From an uncultured Treponema sp. (GTDB taxonomy: Bacteria; Spirochaetota; Spirochaetia; Treponematales; Treponemataceae): a DNA stretch of 64,000 nt. A program made the position numbers and the translations under genes. Every line of letters begins with the position of its first letter. Positions within the stretch are counted from its first letter, which is position 1. The stretch is from NCBI GenBank assembly GCA_900319625.1, contig ONPD01000001.1:372001-436000 (forward strand), in the 5' to 3' direction. Positions 57,679 through 64,000 of the stretch are shown one piece after another. The notes under the pieces were generated by a model that saw only the letters and a list, made by a program, of their open reading frames with translations, was not told the origin of the DNA and did not search any database.

Positions 57679-58431
57679 TTATCTTGAAACCTGATACTGC
57701 AGTAAAAGAATGTGAAGTTCTTCCAGCTTTTTTACGTCAAAAATCCTGAAGATTTCAGAGAATTCCTTTTTCACTGTAGAAAGGCTCACAAAATACTTTT
57801 CGCTCAAATCCTTATAGGAACAGTTTTCGTGCAGGTTATCCAGCACGAAATTCGTCTGGCGTTCAGAAAGATTGTAATCACTTAAATGCAGGGCTTCCCC
57901 GATTTTTTCCTTGATCACCGTGTTATTCATAGAATTCGACGGGAGATAGCAGGAAAGCTTTGCCTTTAAAATATCATAAATCAGATAGAAAAAGGCACCG
58001 TAAAAAAGAGTTGAAGATAAGCCCAGTGCAACAAAATGCCAGCTCTGTTTATAAGTAGAAATAATTGCGGCAATATGAATAATCACAATCGGGCACACTG
58101 AGGCAAAAGGCTTCTGCTTGAGCTGTCCCTTGGCAAACATAAGGATGATGATTGCGTAAAAAAGAAAAATTCCCAAAGGCATATAACCGGTCATTGTTGT
58201 AAGAACGCTTTCTGCCAGCAGTACAATTACCTGAAGATAAATTGCAGGATAAAACAAAATCACAAGCGAAATCACAAAAGAAACTGCGTGAATTACTGAA
58301 ACAACAGTTTGTGACGGAATGAAAGTTGCAACGCGTAGTTTCAGATGTAAGCTTGAATAAAATGCAACAAAAAGAAAAATTGACGAAAAAATCGTAAAAA
58401 CTCTCTCCGGATTAATCCGGAAGCTTCTCAT
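57679..58431 (-). CDS. Membrane protein with C-terminal LuxR-type HTH
   Basis: About 250 residues. N-terminal five or six membrane segments (VFTIFSSIFLFVAFYSSL, SVIHAVSFVISLVILFYPA, GYMPLGIFLFYAIIILMFA, VALGLSSTLFYGAFFYLI) and a LuxR/GerE-type helix-turn-helix near 190-245 (LSERQTNFVLDNL, CSYKDLSEKYFVSLSTVKKEF). It is probably a membrane-bound transcription regulator. It starts just after the flavoprotein gene stop (58441), with no Shine-Dalgarno, so translation may be coupled. TTG at 58437 is an alternative start. Its stop is 3 nt from the permease stop. Confidence 0.78.
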   Translation of the reverse strand: MRSFRINPERVFTIFSSIFLFVAFYSSLHLKLRVATFIPSQTVVSVIHAVSFVISLVILFYPAIYLQVIVLLAESVLTTMTGYMPLGIFLFYAIIILMFAKGQLKQKPFASVCPIVIIHIAAIISTYKQSWHFVALGLSSTLFYGAFFYLIYDILKAKLSCYLPSNSMNNTVIKEKIGEALHLSDYNLSERQTNFVLDNLHENCSYKDLSEKYFVSLSTVKKEFSEIFRIFDVKKLEELHILLLQYQVSR

Positions 58432-58440
58432 AAGCAATCA

Positions 58441-60066
58441 TTATAGAGCATTTATGATTCTTTCGCAAATATTTTCCCCGTCCATAGCGCTGGAAACGAT
58501 TCCACCGGAATAGCCGCTGCCTTCTCCGCAGGGGTAGAGTCCCTTAAGAGCCTGACATTCAAGGCTTTCCTTATCGCGCAAAATGCGCACCGGCGTAGAG
58601 GTTCGTGTTTCTACCGCGATCATAAGGGCATCCGGGCAGATAAAGCCCTTCATATTCTTGTCTATCTGGCGGAAGCCCTGGGCAAGCCTGTGAGAAATAA
58701 AAGGCGGGAGCCAGGAGTTTAAGTTTGAGCTTACAAGGCCCGCTGTGTAGCTTGAAGGCGGCAAATCTTCCGAAGTCTGATTTTTGAGGAAGTCAGAAAG
58801 GCGCTGTGCCGGGGCTGCCTGGCCTTTCCCGTTTTTGAAGGCAAGCTTTTCAAGCTCTGCGCGGAAGAAAAGCCCCGCAAGCTGAGGCGCTCCTGCCTTT
58901 TTTGCAGCCTCCACAAATTTCTGAGGTATATCCTCCGGCCGGATTTCAGTTACGATTGCCGCATTCGACCACTTTGAGTTTCTGGCGGCAGAAGACATTC
59001 CGTTTACTACGATTTCATCTGGTGCCGATGCAGACGGAACTACAAAGCCGCCCGGACACATGCAGAAGGAATAAACTCCCCGCTCGTCAACCTGAGTTGT
59101 AACCCGGTATTCTGCCGCTCCAAGGTTATCCGGTCTTTTTCCATGATATTGAATGGCATCGATGAGGATTCGCGGGTGCTCAACGCGCACTCCAACCGCA
59201 AAGGTTTTGGCTTCCAACGCGGAAGGGGCTTTTTTTGCAAGCATCATGTAGATATCCGAAGCGGAATGGCCGGTTGCAAGCACGACGGCGTCCGCATAAA
59301 AATCAGCTTTTTCGCCTGTTTTTGTATTTTCAGCAGTCACACCTTTTACAAAAAGCCCGCCGTTATTTTCTTCTGTGATTAAATCAGTTACCCTGGTGTT
59401 AAAATAAAATTCTCCGCCCAGCTCAATGATTTTGTCCCTCATATTGTTGATGACTGTCGGAAGCCTGTCTGTTCCGATGTGGGGATGGGCATCGGTAAGT
59501 ATTTTTTTATCCGCTCCGAAGTGATTGAAAATCAAAAGTGTGCGGCCAATATTTCCCCTTTTATTGCTTCTTGTGTAAAGTTTTCCGTCAGAAAAAGTTC
59601 CCGCTCCTCCTTCTCCAAAGCAGTAGTTTGAATCAGGATTTACGCTGTCTTTTGTACTGATTTTTGCAATGTCTTTTTTGCGATCGGAAGTTTTTTCTCC
59701 GCGTTCCAGGATGACAGGTTTTATGCCTTTTTCAAGCAGCTTGAGGGCTCCGAAAAGGCCGGCAGGCCCGCTTCCCACTATGATTACAGATTTTTTGCCG
59801 TCAGCCTTTTTCCAGTCCGGCAGGGCGTCCTTATCTTCAAGTCCTTTTGCCTTTTCTCCAAGAAAAACATTATAGCGCAGGTGGAGCTTGAGCTGTCCGT
59901 GGCGGGCATCAATAGATTTTTTTACAAAAACCGCTTCGAACTTTCCGCCGAATTTAGCAAAGTCTTTTCCAGCAGTTTTTTTCAACTGTGCGGCAATTTT
60001 TGAGTTAATAAGAGATTCTTTGCCTTCTTCTTCGGGCAAAAGAGTAATAGTGATAGAAGTCTGCAT
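58441..60066 (-). CDS. FAD-dependent oxidoreductase (COG2509 type)
   Basis: 541 residues. FAD-binding GxGxxG in VIIVGSGPAGLFGALKLLE near residue 92, LERGEKTSDRKKDI, CFGEGGAGTFSDGKLYTRS and a C-terminal GEGSGYSGGIVSSAMDG. The N-terminal ~80 residues are a small extra domain. This family is uncharacterised; it resembles BFD-less dehydrogenases related to ETF-QO. Substrate unknown. The ATG lies 7 nt after TATAAT (60079-60074) with no Shine-Dalgarno. The LuxR-type gene follows. Confidence 0.86.
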   Translation of the reverse strand: MQTSITITLLPEEEGKESLINSKIAAQLKKTAGKDFAKFGGKFEAVFVKKSIDARHGQLKLHLRYNVFLGEKAKGLEDKDALPDWKKADGKKSVIIVGSGPAGLFGALKLLEKGIKPVILERGEKTSDRKKDIAKISTKDSVNPDSNYCFGEGGAGTFSDGKLYTRSNKRGNIGRTLLIFNHFGADKKILTDAHPHIGTDRLPTVINNMRDKIIELGGEFYFNTRVTDLITEENNGGLFVKGVTAENTKTGEKADFYADAVVLATGHSASDIYMMLAKKAPSALEAKTFAVGVRVEHPRILIDAIQYHGKRPDNLGAAEYRVTTQVDERGVYSFCMCPGGFVVPSASAPDEIVVNGMSSAARNSKWSNAAIVTEIRPEDIPQKFVEAAKKAGAPQLAGLFFRAELEKLAFKNGKGQAAPAQRLSDFLKNQTSEDLPPSSYTAGLVSSNLNSWLPPFISHRLAQGFRQIDKNMKGFICPDALMIAVETRTSTPVRILRDKESLECQALKGLYPCGEGSGYSGGIVSSAMDGENICERIINAL

Positions 60067-60073
60067 AAGGCAG

Positions 60074-60079
60074 ATTATA
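60074..60079 (-). promoter_or_regulatory. TATAAT promoter of the flavoprotein gene
   Basis: Minus-strand TATAAT at 60079-60074, seven bases from the ATG at 60066. It overlaps the end region of the acyl-CoA synthetase gene, whose stop is at 60082. Confidence 0.55.
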
Positions 60080-60081
60080 AA

Positions 60082-61854
60082 TTATTTATAATTTCTTTTC
60101 ACCTTCTGAGTTGTCGTCATTTCAAGCGGCTGGGACAAAATCGTAACTCTTGTGATTCTCTGATAAGGCTGAAGGTTCTTGTTTACCGCGCTTACGTCCT
60201 TATTGATTTCTTCAAGGATTTTTTCTTCCGCGCCTGCAGCAGTCCTTTCAATTCCCAGTTTTTTGATTAAATCATCACTTGGATAAATGAGGGCTTCAAT
60301 TTCCTCAGAAGCGTCATCGCCTTCTACCGTGTAACCCTGCACCGTAATCTGCTGAACGTTGTCGCAAAGCTGGAAGGCGTCCTCAATTTCTTCGGGATAA
60401 ACGTTTTTACCGCCGTTAGTTACAATCAGGTTTTTTGCACGGCCGCAAAGCATTATGTAATGCTCGCTGTCTATCCAGCCAAGGTCACCGGTTTTCAAAA
60501 ATCCGTCTTCTGTGAACATTTTTGCGGTTTCTTCAGGCATTTTGTAGTAGCCCTGCATAACCATCGGCCCCTTTACTGCAATTTCGCCAATCATTCCCCG
60601 GCCTTTTGAGGTCACACCTTCCTTTGCATTGATGATTTTGATTTCCTCGTAAGGAGAAAAATCGCGGCCGACAGAAATCAGCTTAAAGTTTTCAATAGGA
60701 TTCAGCGTGATGATAGGGGAAGTTTCTGTAAGGCCGTAGCCCTGAATAAAATCGATTCCCATTGCGTTGTAGGTCCGGAAAACGCTGGCTGCAAGGGGAC
60801 CTCCTCCGCAGATTGCAACTCGCAAAGTGTAAATATTTGCCTGTCTCAAAACTGACTGGAAGAGAAGCTTACCAATATTTTTTCCTGTAAGCTTTTTGAT
60901 GATAAAGGAAAGTCCCTGGAAGGCTCCCAGAAGTCCAACAACAAGAGGTCCCTTTGCCGCAATTCCCTTTCTGATTCCTGCAAGAAGCTTGTTGTACAAA
61001 AGAGGGACTCCCAGCATTACAGAAATTTTTCCTTCGCAAAGCTCCCTCATCAGCTTAGAAACTGCCATGCTCTTTCCGAATACGATTTCTGCACCACAGC
61101 TTATAGGACAGATAAAGGCCGCCTGCATTGTGTAGGCGTGGTGAATAGGAAGAAGGGCGTAGAAAACGTCCGTCGGGTAAATATCCAGGTTTGTCTGGGC
61201 AATAAAGGCGTCTGAAATAAGGTTTTTATGTGAAAGCATTACGCCTTTAGGATTTCCTGTCGTGCCCGAAGTGAAAAGAATGACTGCTGTGTCGTCGCAG
61301 GCCGGCTGCTGACTGGCAGGTAAAGCACTTTCATCAGCACCTGCATGCGCTTTCAGGTTATAAACATAGTCTTCCGCAATCGTAGGATTAAGTGATTTTG
61401 CAATTACGCCCGGAAATTCTTTCTTTATAAAGTCCAGCTTATCATCATCTGTCAGGGTAATTTTAGGCTCAGCTGTTTTTATAAGATTGCAGACTTCGTT
61501 CTGGCGGAGGGCGCAGTCAATCGGAACCGCAATTGCTCCTGCAAAGAAGCTTGCAAGATAGCTTACTGCCCACTCGGGAGAATTTTTTCCGCTTATAACA
61601 ACCCTGTCGCCTTTTTTGATGCCATTTTCGCAAAGCCAGAGGGCAAGTTTTATCACTTTCTGATAAACCTGATTATAGGTAAGAGTATTTTTGCTTCCGT
61701 TCGGCCCTTCAAAATCAGTAAAAAGAGGCCTTTCTGCAAATCGCTGCACCTGAATTTTTAATAGTTCCGGAAAAGTCGGCCATTCGCCGTTAAAAATCTT
61801 TCCCTTATATTCATCCAGAAATAACCAAGGTTTTCGTTCAATAAATTTTCCCAT
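60082..61854 (-). CDS. Long-chain acyl-CoA synthetase (AMP-binding)
   Basis: 590 residues. ANL family: ATP-binding ILFTSGTTGNPKGVMLSHKN near residue 195, QGYGLTETSPIITLNP, and the C-terminal KTGDLGWID and NGGKNVYPEEIED. It activates a fatty acid with ATP and CoA at the membrane face. A short Ala/Ser/Pro insert (HAGADESALPASQQPACDD) precedes the ATP motif and shares DNA motifs with other inserts in the window. The ATG lies 6 nt after TAAAAT on the minus strand (61866-61861). Confidence 0.92.
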   Translation of the reverse strand: MGKFIERKPWLFLDEYKGKIFNGEWPTFPELLKIQVQRFAERPLFTDFEGPNGSKNTLTYNQVYQKVIKLALWLCENGIKKGDRVVISGKNSPEWAVSYLASFFAGAIAVPIDCALRQNEVCNLIKTAEPKITLTDDDKLDFIKKEFPGVIAKSLNPTIAEDYVYNLKAHAGADESALPASQQPACDDTAVILFTSGTTGNPKGVMLSHKNLISDAFIAQTNLDIYPTDVFYALLPIHHAYTMQAAFICPISCGAEIVFGKSMAVSKLMRELCEGKISVMLGVPLLYNKLLAGIRKGIAAKGPLVVGLLGAFQGLSFIIKKLTGKNIGKLLFQSVLRQANIYTLRVAICGGGPLAASVFRTYNAMGIDFIQGYGLTETSPIITLNPIENFKLISVGRDFSPYEEIKIINAKEGVTSKGRGMIGEIAVKGPMVMQGYYKMPEETAKMFTEDGFLKTGDLGWIDSEHYIMLCGRAKNLIVTNGGKNVYPEEIEDAFQLCDNVQQITVQGYTVEGDDASEEIEALIYPSDDLIKKLGIERTAAGAEEKILEEINKDVSAVNKNLQPYQRITRVTILSQPLEMTTTQKVKRNYK

Positions 61855-61860
61855 ACCTTA

Positions 61861-61866
61861 ATTTTA
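61861..61866 (-). promoter_or_regulatory. TAAAAT promoter of the acyl-CoA synthetase gene
   Basis: TAAAAT at 61866-61861 on the minus strand, six bases before the ATG at 61854; AAGG is too close to the ATG to be a Shine-Dalgarno sequence. Confidence 0.5.
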
Positions 61867-61929
61867 CCACAGGAATTGAAAAAGTGGAGAAAAATAATAT
61901 TTACAAACTTGCTTCGCAAGGTTTGTTTC

Positions 61930-61953
61930 AATTTTGCATAATTATGCAAAATT
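61930..61953. promoter_or_regulatory. 24-bp perfect palindrome upstream of the aminotransferase promoter
   Basis: Arms AATTTTGCATAA and TTATGCAAAATT form a perfect 24-bp palindrome ending 1 nt before the -35 box. An imperfect hairpin ACAAACTTGC/GCAAGGTTTGT (61903-61926) stands beside it. The position suits an activator or repressor site, or a pair of repeat hairpins. Confidence 0.55.
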
Positions 61954-61954
61954 C

Positions 61955-61983
61955 TTGACTTTTTACCCTTAAATCTGAATAAT
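61955..61983 (+). promoter_or_regulatory. Promoter of the aminotransferase gene
   Basis: TTGACT (61955-61960), 17-bp spacer, AATAAT (61978-61983), followed by an ordinary leader with AAGGA before the ATG at 62020. Confidence 0.65.
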
Positions 61984-62019
61984 TATTTACAAAATTTTGA
62001 TTCGGTAAGGAATATAAGT

Positions 62020-63306
62020 ATGAATCCATTGGCTTTGGAATTGAATGAAACCCTGAAGGGTAGTGTGGTTGAGGCTCTGTTTTCTGATATGGGAAAACGC
62101 CTTTATTTTCCTAACGGTATTATTTCTCAGGGCGGCGAGGCTGCAAAAGATGCGCACTTTGCAAACGGTACAATCGGTATGGCTGTTGCAGGCGGCACTC
62201 CGATAGAACTGGACTCATACAAAAAAAATATGCCGGAGCTTTCTTCGCGCGAAACTGTTGCTTATGCAAAAACTGCCGGTTCTCCTGACATCCGCGCCCT
62301 CTGGAAAGAAAAAATCATTGAAAAAAATCCTCTTCTTAAGGGTAAAAACTTTTCTCTGCCGGTTCTGGTTCCGGGACTTACAGCGGTTCTTTCTTATGTT
62401 TCTGACCTTTTTGTTGATGCTGATAAGCCTCTTCTTGCTGCAGATCCTTGCTGGGATAACTATGAGCTGATTGCCTGTGCCCGCCGCGGTGCTGACTTCC
62501 ATCAGTTCAAATGCTTTGAAAACGGAAAGTTCAACCTTGCAGGTCTTGAAGCTGCAATGAAGGCTGAATGTGAAAAATACGGTTCTGTCCGCGTTCTTTT
62601 GAACTTCCCTCAGAATCCTTCTGGTTACAGCCCTACAAAGGATGAGGCGAAAGCAATTGTGGAAATGGTCCGCAAACTTGCAGAAGCCGGAAATAAGGTT
62701 CTTGTTCTTTCTGATGACGCATATTTTGGCCTCAACTACGAGGATGATATCGAACCTCAGTCACTTTTTGCTTATATGGCTGACATTCACGAAAATGTTC
62801 TTGCTATCAAGGCCGACGGTCCTACAAAAGAAGATTTTGCCTGGGGCTTCCGCACAGGTTTCATCACATTTGCTTCAAAAGCCCTTACTGACGAACAGTA
62901 TACAGCCCTTACAACCAAGTTTATGGGCGCTATCCGTTCTTCGGTTTCCTGCTCGGCAACTCCTTCCCAGTCGCTTGTTCTCAAAGCACTTCAGGATCCG
63001 GCTCACGAAGCTCAGAAAAAAGAACTCCGCAAAATGCTTCAGGCACGCTACGACGCTGTCCGCAATTTTGTAAACACTCATACTTCAAAGCGTCTTACAG
63101 CCCTTCCTTTCAACTCAGGCTACTTTATGAGCTTCCACGTTGAAGGCGGCATTGCAGAAGAACTTCGCAAAAAGCTTCTCAAAGAAAAGGGAATCGGTGT
63201 AATTCAGATTGATCCTCATACTCTGCGCGTTGCTTTCTCAAGTATTGATGAAGATAAAATTGAGCAGGTTTACTCTCAGATTTACGAAGTTGCAGATGCA
63301 ATGTAA
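62020..63306 (+). CDS. Fold-type I PLP aminotransferase
   Basis: 428 residues. Class I/II aminotransferase: LPVLVPGLTAVLSYVSDLF, NFPQNPSGYSP (the NP-x-G motif), VLSDDAYFGLNYED, and the likely PLP Lys in DGPTKEDFAWGFRTGF. The exact substrate is unknown. Given the aryl-pyruvate oxidoreductase genes in the same region of the chromosome, aromatic or branched-chain amino acids are possible substrates. AAGGA is 10 nt before the ATG. Confidence 0.88.
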   Translation: MNPLALELNETLKGSVVEALFSDMGKRLYFPNGIISQGGEAAKDAHFANGTIGMAVAGGTPIELDSYKKNMPELSSRETVAYAKTAGSPDIRALWKEKIIEKNPLLKGKNFSLPVLVPGLTAVLSYVSDLFVDADKPLLAADPCWDNYELIACARRGADFHQFKCFENGKFNLAGLEAAMKAECEKYGSVRVLLNFPQNPSGYSPTKDEAKAIVEMVRKLAEAGNKVLVLSDDAYFGLNYEDDIEPQSLFAYMADIHENVLAIKADGPTKEDFAWGFRTGFITFASKALTDEQYTALTTKFMGAIRSSVSCSATPSQSLVLKALQDPAHEAQKKELRKMLQARYDAVRNFVNTHTSKRLTALPFNSGYFMSFHVEGGIAEELRKKLLKEKGIGVIQIDPHTLRVAFSSIDEDKIEQVYSQIYEVADAM

Positions 63307-63320
63307 AATAGTGTAAAATC

Positions 63321-63353
63321 AATCCGAGGGGCCTTGTCTGCCACGGATTTTTT
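63321..63353 (+). terminator. Probable intrinsic terminator after the aminotransferase
   Basis: AATCCG (63321-63326) pairs with CGGATT (63344-63349), with a GG/CC inner pair, then TTTTTT. It could equally lie in the leader of the next gene, as TAAAAT occurs at 63314-63319. Confidence 0.6.
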
Positions 63354-63368
63354 ACAGGGATTTTTACA

Positions 63369-64000
63369 TTGAAGTTCAGATTTTTATCTTTTACAGCAGT
63401 TTTTATTACTCTTTTTACAGTTTTTTCTTCCTGCGCTCAAAAAAAGCCGGCTTTTGGCACTCAGCAGTTTGCGCAGGCTGACAGACGAATCGTAATCTGG
63501 ACCAGCTGCCGTGAATTTGCCCAATATATAGAACTTTTTAACGCTACTTCGCAGGAAAACCGGGCTATCCTTGTTTATAAGGAAAATCCCGCTCTTTCTC
63601 TTCCTCCTGCCAAAGACGAACTGCCCCCTGATTTAATAGTCGGTTCCTGGCTCAGAAGCGATACAATGCACAAAAGCTTCTGCAGTCTGGACTATCTCTT
63701 TTCTCACAAGCAGCTTTTTTCTTCTATGTTTTACGAAAATCTCCTGGAGGCGGGAAAGCATCACGGCGGACAGTTTCTGATTCCGGTGAGCTTTAACCTT
63801 CCGGCAGTAATTTTTGATAAAAATAATGATTCCTTTGTCACCGATAATTATATGCTCACCCTTGAGCAGCTGAGAAAAATTGGTGCGGAGTATAATCAGA
63901 AAAGACAGAACGGAGCCTTTTCCCGAATCGGCTTTGCCCCGCTGAATGATGATTCATTTTTGTATCTCACAGCAAAGCTCTTTAACGTAAATTTTGAATT
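63369..64000 (+). CDS. ABC-type solute-binding lipoprotein, 5' part
   Basis: Reading frame from TTG 63369 to the window edge, 210 codons, no stop. The signal peptide ends in a lipobox VFSSC, Cys near residue 22. The mature part (RRIVIWTSCREFAQYIELFNA, DLIVGSWLRSD, GGQFLIPVSFNLPAVIFDK) fits family 1 extracellular solute-binding proteins for sugars. AGGGA lies ~10 nt before the TTG. The gene is incomplete here, so no call on substrate is possible. Confidence 0.78.
   Translation, partial: MKFRFLSFTAVFITLFTVFSSCAQKKPAFGTQQFAQADRRIVIWTSCREFAQYIELFNATSQENRAILVYKENPALSLPPAKDELPPDLIVGSWLRSDTMHKSFCSLDYLFSHKQLFSSMFYENLLEAGKHHGGQFLIPVSFNLPAVIFDKNNDSFVTDNYMLTLEQLRKIGAEYNQKRQNGAFSRIGFAPLNDDSFLYLTAKLFNVNFE

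Overview
The window looks like a chromosomal segment of a spirochaete, most likely a saccharolytic, amino-acid-using Treponema of the gut/rumen/oral type. This is inferred from gene content: an XPB/Ssl2-type helicase with its partner, permissive spirochaetal lipoboxes, a MinD-like ATPase, a GlgX/GlgP pair and a class III (anaerobic) ribonucleotide reductase. No phage, IS element, CRISPR array or rRNA operon is visible.

Layout. 1-3.6 kb: end of a branched-chain amino acid ABC operon (livH partial, livM, livG, livF) closed by a CBS/ACT protein. 3.6-8.0 kb: a large protein of unknown function, a PTS EIIA-like protein, transketolase, a membrane zinc-ribbon protein. 8.3-12.6 kb: iorA-iorB-paaK-ACT, which oxidises aryl-pyruvates to aryl-acyl-CoA/arylacetate and fits amino acid fermentation fed by the Liv transporter. 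12.6-24.8 kb: STAS protein, LpoB-like lipoprotein, purD, then on the minus strand nnr, a secreted protein, uppP, a small Cys-rich protein, lgt and a MinD-like ATPase; on plus ctpA, rsmE, a WecG/TagA glycosyltransferase and an unusual sigma54-activator-like AAA+ protein. 24.8-28.7 kb: recQ, tRNA-Leu(CAA), comM. 29-34 kb: a glycoside-hydrolase-like protein, ppx and ppk. 34-37 kb: TrpXYZ-type ABC transporter with a clear promoter and operator-like palindrome. 37-42.5 kb: XPB helicase, its partner and a diguanylate cyclase. 42.5-45.5 kb: nrdD, a TSCPD protein and nrdG behind paired NrdR-like boxes. 45.6-53.2 kb: era, two EamA transporters, glgX, glgP. 53.3-55.8 kb: an AT-rich accessory island (lipoprotein, PD-(D/E)XK-like protein, divergent XRE regulator, frameshifted remnant). 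56-64 kb: an amino acid ABC binding protein whose halves are in swapped order, its permease, a membrane LuxR-type regulator, a COG2509-type flavoprotein, an acyl-CoA synthetase, an aminotransferase and the start of a solute-binding lipoprotein.

The most unusual material is non-coding or architectural: (i) two copies of a ~150-nt RNA-like element whose helices covary (8078-8231 and 56799-56948); (ii) a circularly permuted family 3 solute-binding protein (56001-56777); (iii) a dispersed family of small structured repeats, one of which sits between two copies of the last codons of iorA; (iv) at least ten genes whose start codon lies only 6-8 nt after a -10 box with no Shine-Dalgarno sequence, implying widespread leaderless mRNAs; (v) GC-rich, low-complexity in-frame insertions in several housekeeping enzymes that share a nucleotide motif.

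All calls come from reading the sequence and recalled family knowledge; no database search or folding program was run.
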